8,509 bases of DNA from Desulfurococcales archaeon (GTDB taxonomy: Archaea; Thermoproteota; Thermoprotei_A; Sulfolobales; Ignicoccaceae), in contig WAOJ01000017.1 of the NCBI GenBank assembly GCA_015521275.1, forward strand, positions 1 through 8,509, in the 5' to 3' direction. Below the pieces are notes generated by a model. It saw only the letters and a list, made by a program, of their open reading frames with translations. It searched no databases and was not told where the DNA came from. Positions 1 to 5,844 of the stretch are shown one piece after another. The position numbers and the translations under genes are program-made. Position 1 is the first letter of the stretch. Every line of letters begins with the position of its first letter.

Positions 1-585
1 ACCTTCTTCCCTTCATCCTCGGCTATCTTCATATTTGAAAACAAGAGAGGCAAACCTTCCGGGATAGTTCCTCTTAAAGAGAAGGCATTAGACTGTGCAA
101 CTAAAGAGGACAAACTAGCCGTGATAACTGAAACTTCTCTCTTAATATTGAAGGAGGAAGAAGGTAAGTTCAAAATAAACAAGGTAATAAGGCTCAAGAA
201 GAAGCCCTTGAGCGTTGATTGGGGCAACGAGTTGATCGTAGGGACCGAAGAAGGTGTTTACGTAGGGAAAGATTTCGTAGCCTTGGGGAGAGTTGAACAC
301 GTTAGGGAAGGACCTTTGGTCGCTGCTTCCATTCCCGGTGGAGTAGCCCTCTTAGATGGGCCTAAAGTGGTTAACACGATCGAGGGCTACGAGGTCACTG
401 GCTTGGCTTGGCTGGGGGACTTGTTGGCTATTGGTGATAGGGGAGGGAAGAGGGTTGTTGTAGTTAAACCGGACGGCGAAGTAGTTAGGGAGTTTAAATT
501 TAATGGAATGGTTAGGAGCATGGACTGGAAAATAGTCCTAGCCGTCGCGCAGAGGAGGAAGGTCCAAGGCTACCTCTTGTTATAA
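1..585 (+). CDS. C-terminal part of a beta-propeller-like protein of unknown function (5' end outside window)
   Basis: The reading frame is open from base 1, so this is the last 194 residues of a longer protein; the internal GTG at 121 is unlikely to be the true start because the coding pattern continues upstream of it. The sequence consists of short hydrophobic strands separated by turns, with recurring patterns such as SVDWGNELIVGTEEGVYV, TGLAWLGDLLAIGDRGG and RSMDWKIVLAVA. A small residue, then D/AW, then a hydrophobic strand ending in G is the usual look of WD40/YVTN-type propeller blades. I see no catalytic motif, signal peptide or membrane segment in the visible part. The last 16 bases overlap the 3' end of the opposing RNase HI gene. 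The specific function is not recognisable; the propeller fold is an inference from the strand pattern, and the protein could be a scaffold or a WD40-like fragment of a larger multidomain protein. Confidence 0.6.
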   Translation, partial: TFFPSSSAIFIFENKRGKPSGIVPLKEKALDCATKEDKLAVITETSLLILKEEEGKFKINKVIRLKKKPLSVDWGNELIVGTEEGVYVGKDFVALGRVEHVREGPLVAASIPGGVALLDGPKVVNTIEGYEVTGLAWLGDLLAIGDRGGKRVVVVKPDGEVVREFKFNGMVRSMDWKIVLAVAQRRKVQGYLLL

Positions 586-1034
586 TACTTTCTGTATTCC
601 TCTTCGTGTTCTTTTACGAACTCCCTAAAGGCTTCCCTAGAGAGGGCATCTGCTTCAACGTTTTTCTCTCTAGGAACCCACTCGAAGGTTACGTCCAAAC
701 CCTCTATAAGTTTCTTCACTTTCTCGAAGAGAGGCTTCATCCTTGGAGACTTTACCTTGTACTCACCCTTGAGCTGTCTTATTACCAATTGGGAGTCTCC
801 CCTGACCACTAAGGGACCCTTTAACCCCTTCTGCCGGAAGCACTTGAGTCCTTCTATGAGGGCCGTGTATTCCGCGACGTTGTTTGTGACGTCGTCCCCT
901 AACATCCCAGCTCCCACCAAGCCCTTGCCCTTACAGATGACGTTCCCCTTCTGGTCCTTTATGATGAAGCCGTAAGTGGCCACTCCTCCGGGGTTCCTAG
1001 GCTCGCACAAGCCGTCGAAGTATAGGTAATACAA
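570..1034 (-). CDS. rnhA: Ribonuclease HI, archaeal type
   Basis: This enzyme cleaves the RNA strand of RNA:DNA hybrids in the cytoplasm, using two metal ions. The 154-residue protein is the usual length for the stand-alone family. The catalytic acidic residues are visible in order: D7 in FDG near the N-terminus, E55 in NNVAEYTAL, D80 in RGDSQLV and D129 in VEADALSR. The N-terminal FDGLCEPRNPGG segment is typical of archaeal and Sulfolobus-like RNase HI, which lacks the basic protrusion of the E. coli enzyme. The start is TTG (1034-1032), chosen because D7 must lie near the N-terminus and no ATG or GTG lies in frame nearby. A GGAGG lies only one base upstream, too close to be a good ribosome site, and a TATA-like box sits 31-38 bases upstream, so a very short leader or leaderless mRNA is likely. 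Its 3' end overlaps the convergent propeller gene by 16 bases. The family assignment is firm; only the start is slightly uncertain. Confidence 0.93.
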   Translation of the reverse strand: MYYLYFDGLCEPRNPGGVATYGFIIKDQKGNVICKGKGLVGAGMLGDDVTNNVAEYTALIEGLKCFRQKGLKGPLVVRGDSQLVIRQLKGEYKVKSPRMKPLFEKVKKLIEGLDVTFEWVPREKNVEADALSREAFREFVKEHEEEYRKYYNKR

Positions 1035-1060
1035 GCCTCCTACCGCCTTTACCTTGACGC

Positions 1061-1072
1061 AAAGTTTTTAAA
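1061..1072. promoter_or_regulatory. Nearly symmetric TATA-like box between RNase HI and tRNA-Gly
   Basis: AAAGTTTTTAAA reads as TTTAAAAACTTT on the other strand, so it can serve as a TATA element in both directions. On the plus strand the TTTTTAAA core is centred about 35 bases before the tRNA, giving an initiation point roughly 8 bases upstream of the mature 5' end. On the minus strand it is 31-38 bases before the TTG of RNase HI, placing initiation just ahead of the start codon. A second AT-rich hexamer, TTTATA at 1079-1084, is too close to the tRNA to fit the usual 25-27 base spacing. The promoter role is inferred from spacing only. Confidence 0.5.
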
Positions 1073-1102
1073 CATATCTTTATACCGTCCCACGGTAGCC
1101 CT

Positions 1103-1181
1103 GCGGCGGTCGTCTAGCCTGGACTAGGATGCCGGCCTCCCAAGCCGGTGATCCCGGGTTCAAATCCCGGCCGCCGCACCA
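1103..1181 (+). tRNA. tRNA-Gly (anticodon CCC), CCA end encoded
   Basis: A complete cloverleaf can be folded. The acceptor stem GCGGCGG (1103-1109) pairs with CCGCCGC (1171-1177), followed by discriminator A1178 and an encoded CCA (1179-1181). The D arm is GTCT/GGAT with the conserved GG in the loop. The anticodon stem CCGGC/GCCGG encloses the loop CTCCCAA with anticodon CCC at 1139-1141. The variable loop has five bases, and the T arm is CCGGG/CCCGG around TTCAAAT. The anticodon reads GGG glycine codons. There is no intron. The stems are all G/C-rich, as expected for a hyperthermophile. A TATA-like box lies upstream at 1065-1072. No U-rich terminator is visible on the plus strand after the CCA, and the opposing disulfide oxidoreductase gene ends only 18 bases beyond it. 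Confidence 0.97.
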
Positions 1182-1195
1182 AATAACATAAAAAG
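1181..1195 (-). terminator. Possible U-rich terminator of the disulfide oxidoreductase gene
   Basis: Read on the minus strand, the bases just after the TAA stop of the oxidoreductase gene are CTTTTTATGTTATTT. A U-rich stretch directly after a stop codon is the usual form of intrinsic archaeal terminator. It would stop the transcript before it becomes antisense to the adjacent tRNA-Gly. There is no hairpin, and the call rests on base composition and position only. Confidence 0.35.
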
Positions 1196-1199
1196 TGCC

Positions 1200-1919
1200 T
1201 TAAGGCCTCACGAAGCACTCCTCCTCGTCACAAGGCCCCTTGGGCGGTACCTCGAAGAGCTTGTTCATCAAGTCCTCCTCATAGGGCAAGCCTACGAACT
1301 CGACGTTTCCATTGATGGCAATGGTAGGGACGCTCATCACGTTGTATTTATTCGCTATATCCTCATTCTCATAGGCTTCAACGGTATCAGCTGTTACACA
1401 AGCCTTGCCTTGCTTCTTGGCCTCAAACGCAAACATGTTTATCATTAAGGCTGCGTAAGGGCAGTAGGGACACTGGGGCGTTACTACGTTTTCGATGTAG
1501 TAGCAGCCGTTAAGCTTGCTTAAACCTTGCTTGGTCTCCTCCTCTAAACCGCTCTCTCCTTCGGATATCCTTATTATGGTTTCTACGAGGCCCTTGATCT
1601 CTTCGCCAGCAGGTATGCCGGTATACCTTATGTAGCCGTCTAGCAGGAGGACGCTGGGCACTCTGTCGACCTTATACTTGTCAAAGGCCTCGTCGTCCTT
1701 GCCGCGATAAAAGACCTTGTACCTCAACAAGGGTTGGCCGTCCTTCTTGGGGCTCTCCTCACTCATCACCTTTATCATCTCAACCGTAGCGTCGCAGTAC
1801 TCACAGCCCTCCTCTACGAAGACGAGTACCTCCACAGGATTGACCATGTCGGCTAACGCTTCCCTCAAGCTTTCCCTGACTTCCGGCGTCCACTCCATTT
1901 CGAATGACATTCCCATCAC
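1200..1919 (-). CDS. Protein disulfide oxidoreductase (PDO), tandem glutaredoxin/thioredoxin-fold protein
   Basis: PDO catalyses formation, reduction and exchange of disulfide bonds in the cytosol; in hyperthermophilic archaea it is thought to maintain intracellular disulfide-bonded proteins and to receive electrons from a thioredoxin reductase. The 239-residue protein has two thioredoxin-fold units. The first has active site CEYC (39-42) and cis-proline loop RVPSV (P88); the second has CPYC (150-153) and cis-proline loop SVPTI (P198). Length and arrangement match archaeal PDOs. Unusual features are extra cysteines at 139 and 174 and a C-terminal tail with Cys230 and Cys235 (CDEEEC) after the second fold. 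The start is ambiguous: GTG 1919, ATG 1916 and ATG 1910 are all in frame, and a perfect GGTGAT ribosome site (1920-1915) precedes the last by four bases. A TATA-like CTTTAAG about 27 bases upstream fits initiation near 1920. It is transcribed alone, toward tRNA-Gly. The family assignment is firm. Confidence 0.93.
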   Translation of the reverse strand: MMGMSFEMEWTPEVRESLREALADMVNPVEVLVFVEEGCEYCDATVEMIKVMSEESPKKDGQPLLRYKVFYRGKDDEAFDKYKVDRVPSVLLLDGYIRYTGIPAGEEIKGLVETIIRISEGESGLEEETKQGLSKLNGCYYIENVVTPQCPYCPYAALMINMFAFEAKKQGKACVTADTVEAYENEDIANKYNVMSVPTIAINGNVEFVGLPYEEDLMNKLFEVPPKGPCDEEECFVRP

Positions 1920-1941
1920 CGACTTAGCGCCACAAAGGCAC

Positions 1942-1950
1942 GACTTAAAG
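1942..1950. promoter_or_regulatory. Shared TATA-like box between PDO and the HTH/ThiI-like operon
   Basis: The core CTTAAAG (1944-1950) reads CTTTAAG on the minus strand, so it is nearly symmetric. It lies about 27 bases before the possible PDO starts (minus) and about 25 bases before position 1973 (plus). A plus-strand start there would give a 15-base leader carrying the GGTGAGG ribosome site of the HTH gene. The function is inferred from spacing; no separate upstream TFB-recognition element is clear. Confidence 0.45.
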
Positions 1951-1974
1951 ACATGATGCGTACGGGATTATAAC

Positions 1975-1981
1975 TGGTGAG
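1975..1981 (+). promoter_or_regulatory. Shine-Dalgarno site of the HTH gene
   Basis: GGTGAGG closely matches the archaeal GGAGGTGAT complement of the 16S rRNA end and stands six bases before TTG 1988. It supports this TTG as the true start of the HTH gene, the first gene of the plus-strand operon. Confidence 0.6.
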
Positions 1982-1987
1982 GAAAAC

Positions 1988-2344
1988 TTGCTATTAAGGC
2001 CGCACTGTGAGATCGCAGCCTCTGAAATAGTGCCAGCAATTAGGGCTGCAGTGGTCTATTGCTTGAGCAAAGAGTATGGCTTGAGTAACTACACCATAGC
2101 TAAAAAGATAGGTACCACTGCCTCCACGGTTAGTCACTACCTAAAGGACAAGAGGAGTAAGTTCGAGAAGGTCGAGGAGATCTTAAAGGACGAAGAAGCA
2201 GGGAGGCTAGTGAGACTGATAGCCAAGAAGATAGCGGAAGATAGCGCGAGCCCGGAGGAACTCGGATTCTTAATGTGTAGGACTTGTAGGACGCTCATGA
2301 GGAAGTGGCGGAAGCAGACATGCTTGCCCGTCCCGTCCTTCTGA
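1988..2344 (+). CDS. Small HTH transcriptional regulator with C-terminal CxxC (COG2522-like)
   Basis: This is a predicted DNA-binding regulator of 118 residues, first gene of the operon. Residues 5-30 (PHCEIAASEIVPAIRAAVVY) match the N-terminal signature of the archaeal COG2522-like regulators. Residues 32-56 form a Cro/XRE-type helix-turn-helix with recognition helix TTASTVSHYLKDKR. The C-terminal MCRTCRTLMR (Cys97, Cys100) resembles the family's conserved CxxC, which may bind metal or respond to redox state. The same HTH module heads ThiR regulators of thiamine genes, but the C-terminal ThiN ligand domain of ThiR is absent here. The start is TTG, supported by the GGTGAGG site and by the early position of PCEIA in relatives. 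The gene overlaps the start of the ThiI-like gene by 25 bases (40 if the GTG at 2305 is used), implying coupled translation. It may autoregulate the operon, but nothing in the sequence shows an operator. The ligand is unknown. Confidence 0.8.
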   Translation: MLLRPHCEIAASEIVPAIRAAVVYCLSKEYGLSNYTIAKKIGTTASTVSHYLKDKRSKFEKVEEILKDEEAGRLVRLIAKKIAEDSASPEELGFLMCRTCRTLMRKWRKQTCLPVPSF

Positions 2345-3066
2345 TAGCATATTCAGAGATAGCCCTCAAGGGAAGAAAGAGGCACATGATGGAAAGAACG
2401 TTAAGGAAGCAAGTCTACTTGAAGCTCATGAGATGGGGAATTAGAAGAAAGGTCTTTCTGGATCAAGGGAGAATTGTAGTGTGGGGAGGGGGACCGACGA
2501 GCGTTAGGCGCATGCCGGGAGTACACCACGTAGTAAAGGCCTTGGCTCTGGAGAAGGCGGAGCCCGAAGAACTGGCGGAGACTGTAGCCAGTTTAATCGA
2601 GGTTGAGGGAAAGTTCGCCGTGAGGGTTAGGAGGGCCGATAAGGGGTATCCGATGAACAGCGTTCAGTTAGCGTCGCTAATAGGCTCGAAGATAGAGGGG
2701 GAGGTTGACTTGAATAAACCGGATACGGAGGTATTCGTGGAGATCAGAGACTTAGTATACGTTTACACCAACAAGGATGTGTACGAGGGAGTCGGGGGCT
2801 TACCTTATGGAGTAGAGGGAAGGGTCTACGTGGACAGCGAAGACGTCCTGTTGGCCAGCGCGCTCTTGGCGAGGAGGGGGGCTGAAGTAATACCCTCAGA
2901 ACCCGTAGAGGGCTTGGAAAGGCTTAGCGAGGCCTTGCCCTATCCGCTGGTAATAGCGAAGGAGAAGCCCCGTGGCTTACCTTCGAGCTCTAAACTGTTC
3001 GGGCTTGACTGTGTCCCTCCCACCACCTTAAGGAAGGTAAGGCTCATGCTCGGTGAAGAGGCTTGA
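2320..3066 (+). CDS. ThiI-like THUMP-domain protein lacking the PP-loop (degenerate ThiI)
   Basis: True ThiI binds tRNA through an N-terminal ferredoxin-like domain plus THUMP and makes 4-thiouridine at position 8 using an ATP-binding PP-loop domain. Counting from ATG 2320 (248 residues), residues 6-21 (VLLIAYSEIALKGRKR) match the ThiI N-terminus. Residues 60-150 form THUMP, with RVRRADKGYP at 102-111 and VDLNKPD at 129-135. Residues 157-168 (GVGGLPYGVEGR) match the conserved link to the catalytic domain. After that, where ThiI has the ATP-binding SGGxDS loop, this protein has YVDSEDVLLAS (170-180), which lacks it. The following ALLARRGAEVI still aligns, but only about 60 residues remain instead of roughly 200, so no normal adenylation domain is present. 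RNA binding is therefore retained and ATP-dependent sulfur transfer is unlikely. Other frames at this point give no SGG motif, so a simple frameshift is not the cause. An alternative start is GTG 2305. The stop overlaps the next start (TTGA). Confidence 0.82.
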   Translation: MLARPVLLIAYSEIALKGRKRHMMERTLRKQVYLKLMRWGIRRKVFLDQGRIVVWGGGPTSVRRMPGVHHVVKALALEKAEPEELAETVASLIEVEGKFAVRVRRADKGYPMNSVQLASLIGSKIEGEVDLNKPDTEVFVEIRDLVYVYTNKDVYEGVGGLPYGVEGRVYVDSEDVLLASALLARRGAEVIPSEPVEGLERLSEALPYPLVIAKEKPRGLPSSSKLFGLDCVPPTTLRKVRLMLGEEA

Positions 3067-4241
3067 GGATCCTAGCCTATGCGACGGGTTTCGGAGGTGT
3101 AGCCGTTAGGGTCACTTGCGAAGGGAGTTTCTCCTTGGACGCCGGAGTGCCGGTAAAGGAGGAGGACGTAGTATTGAGCCACGCTCACTTGGATCACTCC
3201 CGTTACGCTCCGGGCAAGCGCGTCTATGCAACGCTCCCCACGCTGGCCCTCTCTAGAGTACTCCTAAACGACGCCAAGTCCTTAGACCCTTCATTGCCTT
3301 GGGAAGTGCAAGACTTGCAAAGGAGCTTGGCCCAAGCCACCTTCAAACCTTATGGTTCTCCATTCACGCTCAAGGGAGCTACAATTACGTTTTATAATGC
3401 ATCTCATATCCTGGGTAGTAGCATGATCAAGGTTGAGTGCGGTTCCAAAGAACTCCTCTACACCGGAGATCTGGGCACTTCCAGCTTCTTGCTCGACCAT
3501 TGGAACAATAACGTACCCAAGGTAGAGAACTTGATAATTGAAGGATCGTACATGTGCGAGGATAGGCCTTCCGCTAAGAAGGAATGGGCCAAGTTCTACT
3601 CTTACTTGAAACAAAGCTTGAGGGAAGGACCTATCCTAGTAGCAACGAATGCGGTGGGCAAAGCCCAAGAGGTCTTGAAGTTCTTAATGAACCATTCAGA
3701 TTCCTTACCTCTGAAAAACGTAGTTCTGGAGGGCATGGCTGTTGACGCTACAAAGGTATACGACGACATGCTGGAGTACTTATCGAGATCCGAAATAATG
3801 TCTTGGTTGAACGGTAGTAGGAAGAAGCTCATGGATTTCGTAGTAGTTCCCAAGACTTTGGGCGAGAGGAAGTCCTTGGCTAAGCCGGGAACCGTCGTCG
3901 TAGCCCCTTCCGGCTCCTTGAGCGGAGGAATGAGCGTCTGGTGGGCGCTCAAGGGCATTAGGTACGTCACCATGGGTCATCTCTTCGAGCCCGCTTCCAA
4001 GCTGCTCCAAGGCGAGAGAGTTGAGGTGGTCGATCCCTTAGGTAACAAGGGCTTCATAGATAAACCTGACTTGCACTTGAAGATATCCAGGCACGCTTCT
4101 AGGCAAGAACTCTTTAACTTCATATCAAAGAGTAAGGCCAAGAGGGTCTTCCTATTTCATGGAGATGAGGAGTGCCTAAGGTCCGTAGCTGAGGAGTATG
4201 GCTTCGAGGTCCTCGAGGAGGGGAGGGAAGTAGAATTGTAA
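3063..4241 (+). CDS. Beta-CASP metallo-beta-lactamase RNA nuclease (CPSF/Ysh1-like, no KH domain)
   Basis: This is a predicted zinc-dependent RNA endo- or 5'-3' exonuclease of the archaeal CPSF group (COG1236-like), 392 residues. The metallo-beta-lactamase motifs are in order: D26 (LDAG), HAHLDH at 40-45, H115 (ASHILGSSM) and D136 (YTGDLG). The beta-CASP motifs follow: acidic E160 in IIEGSY, then NAVGKAQEVL, APSGSLSGG, H344 in SRHAS and H366 in FLFHGD. The N-terminal KH domains of aCPSF1 are absent, so it is closer to aCPSF2-type proteins. The residue after the HxHxDH motif is Ser-Arg rather than the common Gly at the second position (typically HxHxDHxG), a mild divergence near the metal site. 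The start is TTG, whose TTGA overlaps the stop of the ThiI-like gene, so the two are probably translated together. A DNA-ligase-associated nuclease of the same fold is a less likely alternative. Confidence 0.86.
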   Translation: MRILAYATGFGGVAVRVTCEGSFSLDAGVPVKEEDVVLSHAHLDHSRYAPGKRVYATLPTLALSRVLLNDAKSLDPSLPWEVQDLQRSLAQATFKPYGSPFTLKGATITFYNASHILGSSMIKVECGSKELLYTGDLGTSSFLLDHWNNNVPKVENLIIEGSYMCEDRPSAKKEWAKFYSYLKQSLREGPILVATNAVGKAQEVLKFLMNHSDSLPLKNVVLEGMAVDATKVYDDMLEYLSRSEIMSWLNGSRKKLMDFVVVPKTLGERKSLAKPGTVVVAPSGSLSGGMSVWWALKGIRYVTMGHLFEPASKLLQGERVEVVDPLGNKGFIDKPDLHLKISRHASRQELFNFISKSKAKRVFLFHGDEECLRSVAEEYGFEVLEEGREVEL

Positions 4242-4273
4242 AGCTCGCGTGAGGCCTTCAGAGGGGCGGTAAA

Positions 4274-5428
4274 GTGAAGGCCAGACTGCTTCGCTTCTAT
4301 GCCCCAAGAGGACTTAAGATAGTAAAGGCGTGGATGCAATACGTCTGGGACGAGGGCTGGAATAGGTACTTGGATTACTACAACGGCTACGGAGTGGGCT
4401 TCTTAGGGCACAGAAACCCTAAGGTAATAGCCAAGATAGTTGAGCAATTAGGGACCTTAATGATAAATTCCCCCAGCTTCGATGATCCCGCAAAGGACGA
4501 GGTATTGGAGAAGCTTCCCGAGGTATTACCATCAAGCCTCCTGAACGTCTATTTCCAGAACTCCGGTACCGAGGCCGTGGAATTGGCCTTTAAGCTTGCT
4601 ATGAACTATACTGGGAGAAAGAAGGTAGTGGCCCTCAAGAAGTCCTTCCACGGGAGGACCTTGGCTTCCTTAAGCTTAACGTGGGGCAAGGAGTATCGTA
4701 AGCCCGTCGAGGGAGCGCTCTACGAGAACGTGACCTTCATCACTCCGAATTCCTTGGAGGAGATGGACAAGGTAGACGAAGAGACCGCAGCTGTGTTCAT
4801 AGAGCCCGTCCAAGGTGAAGGAGGAATAAACCCCCTAACTGCAGAGTTCGTCCAAGCCTTAGCCAAGAGGGCTAGGGAAGTGGGAGCGGTATTGGTTTAT
4901 GACGAGATACAAGCGGGCTTCGGGAGGACCGGGTACGTCTGGGCCTACCAGAGACTCAACGCCCCCGATCCGGACATACTCTTGAGCGCTAAGGCGATAG
5001 GCAATGGCTATCCGGTATCCATGGTAGCGGTCAACGATAAGATAGCAGAAAGCGTGGTGAGTGGGATGCACGGCTCCACATACGGAGCCAATCCTACGGC
5101 CCTTGCTGCAGTCAGCGGAGCAATAGACGTCCTAATAGAGGACGAAGTGCCCAAACAAGCAAGAGAAAAGGGGAAGCTCTTCCAAGACTTATTTGAAGAG
5201 GAACTAAAGGACTTGAAGATAGTGAGGGATGCCAGGGCCATTGGCCTAATGATAGGAGTGGAACTGAGAGTCAAGCCGAGTAAGTACATCCAAGAGATGC
5301 AGAAGAGGGGCATATTGACCTTAAAGGCCGGTGCAACAGTGCTAAGGATGTTACCTCCTTACGTGACCACAGAAGAGGACATACACTTCGCGGTAAAGAC
5401 CTTGAAGGAGGTGCTCCAAGGCAGTTGA
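4274..5428 (+). CDS. lysJ: LysW-pathway aminotransferase LysJ (class III, PLP-dependent)
   Basis: LysJ transfers an amino group from glutamate to LysW-bound aminoadipate semialdehyde, the penultimate step of lysine synthesis; in crenarchaea the same enzyme can act on the glutamate semialdehyde form for arginine. The 384-residue protein is of normal length. PLP-binding features are NSGTEAVELA at 96-105 (phosphate loop), FHGRT at 125-129, EPVQGE at 177-182, D210 and Q213 in YDEIQAGFGRTG, and Schiff-base K240 in SAKAIGNGYP. HGSTYGANPTA and the C-terminal LKAGATVLRMLPPYVTTEED are typical of LysJ/ArgD. The N-terminus RGLKIVKAWMQYVWD resembles Sulfolobus LysJ in particular. The start is GTG, with GAGGGG (4261-4266) seven bases upstream. 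It follows the nuclease gene after 32 bases with no clear promoter and overlaps the next gene by TTGA. No other lysine genes are in the window, so the LysJ versus ArgD choice rests on sequence resemblance. Confidence 0.88.
   Translation: MKARLLRFYAPRGLKIVKAWMQYVWDEGWNRYLDYYNGYGVGFLGHRNPKVIAKIVEQLGTLMINSPSFDDPAKDEVLEKLPEVLPSSLLNVYFQNSGTEAVELAFKLAMNYTGRKKVVALKKSFHGRTLASLSLTWGKEYRKPVEGALYENVTFITPNSLEEMDKVDEETAAVFIEPVQGEGGINPLTAEFVQALAKRAREVGAVLVYDEIQAGFGRTGYVWAYQRLNAPDPDILLSAKAIGNGYPVSMVAVNDKIAESVVSGMHGSTYGANPTALAAVSGAIDVLIEDEVPKQAREKGKLFQDLFEEELKDLKIVRDARAIGLMIGVELRVKPSKYIQEMQKRGILTLKAGATVLRMLPPYVTTEEDIHFAVKTLKEVLQGS
5407..5413 (+). promoter_or_regulatory. Shine-Dalgarno site of the 139-residue unknown gene
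   Basis: GGAGGTG lies inside the end of lysJ, 11 bases before TTG 5425. It is a strong match to the archaeal 16S complement and supports the TTG start that overlaps the lysJ stop. Confidence 0.5.
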
Positions 5429-5844
5429 GGGTAAAGGTAACCTTACCCTACCCCTTGCCCTTAGTTGAGGGCAACGGCAAGAAGTTGGTAGCGTTCTTAG
5501 AGAAGCCCCCAGTTACGGTTATCACGGAAGAGCCTTGGAAGTATTTGGATTGGAGGGGTTTCGCTGTACTGGAGGGGGAGAGGGTAATAAAGCAGCTTGT
5601 GATGAGGAGTGAGGTCACCGTTATCTTGAGGGCCTTTGAACCCAGAGGCTTGAGGGGGGATCCCTTGAAAGCTTTCGAAGCCCTCTTGAGGAGGGAAGCG
5701 CCTTGTCCGGTGTTTAAGGGCTTCTGGGCTTGTGGTGACTCCCTTTTAAAGCTAAGTAAGGAGAAGGTGGAGCCGTTGGGCTTTGGCATAATAAAGACCA
5801 GGATAAGCTTCAACGGGGCGAAGATGGAGTTAGACGTTGCTTAA
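5425..5844 (+). CDS. Conserved-looking hypothetical protein, 139 residues
   Basis: I do not recognise this protein. It begins with a strand-rich segment (MRVKVTLPYPLPLVEG), continues with VTVITEEPWKYLDWRGFAVL and EVTVILRAFEPRGLRGDP, and ends with a likely strand at LGFGIIKTRISFNGAKMELDV. Two cysteines, Cys94 and Cys102 (residues APCPVFKGFWACGD), sit close together around aromatic residues and could form a disulfide or metal site. There is no signal peptide or membrane helix. It looks real because codon use is like the neighbours, a strong GGAGGTG lies upstream, and the start overlaps the lysJ stop by TTGA, making it the last gene of the operon. Its last 15 bases overlap the opposing aminotransferase gene. 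The position after lysJ suggests, but does not show, a link to amino-acid metabolism. Confidence 0.7.
   Translation: MRVKVTLPYPLPLVEGNGKKLVAFLEKPPVTVITEEPWKYLDWRGFAVLEGERVIKQLVMRSEVTVILRAFEPRGLRGDPLKAFEALLRREAPCPVFKGFWACGDSLLKLSKEKVEPLGFGIIKTRISFNGAKMELDVA

Noticed and set aside
606..975. Plus-strand open frames opposite RNase HI
   Set aside because: They are antisense shadows of a firmly identified gene, with no family features or start signals.
1968..1973. TTATAA as promoter of the HTH operon
   Set aside because: Standard spacing would start transcription after the TTG start codon; CTTAAAG at 1944-1950 fits better.
2305..2319. GTG 2305 as start of the ThiI-like gene
   Set aside because: GAGG lies only two bases upstream, and the family begins near VLLIAYSEI, which ATG 2320 fits better; kept as an alternative.
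2820..2900. Possible frameshift hiding a normal PP-loop in the ThiI-like gene
   Set aside because: The other two frames at the expected place give no SGGxDS-like sequence, and the used frame continues with recognisable ALLARRGAEVI and ends in a coupled TTGA overlap.
3291..4010. Minus-strand open frames opposite the beta-CASP nuclease
   Set aside because: Antisense shadows overlapping each other, unlike any protein family.
5597..5603. GTGATGA as a C box of a C/D guide RNA
   Set aside because: No CTGA D box at suitable distance, and it lies within a coding frame.
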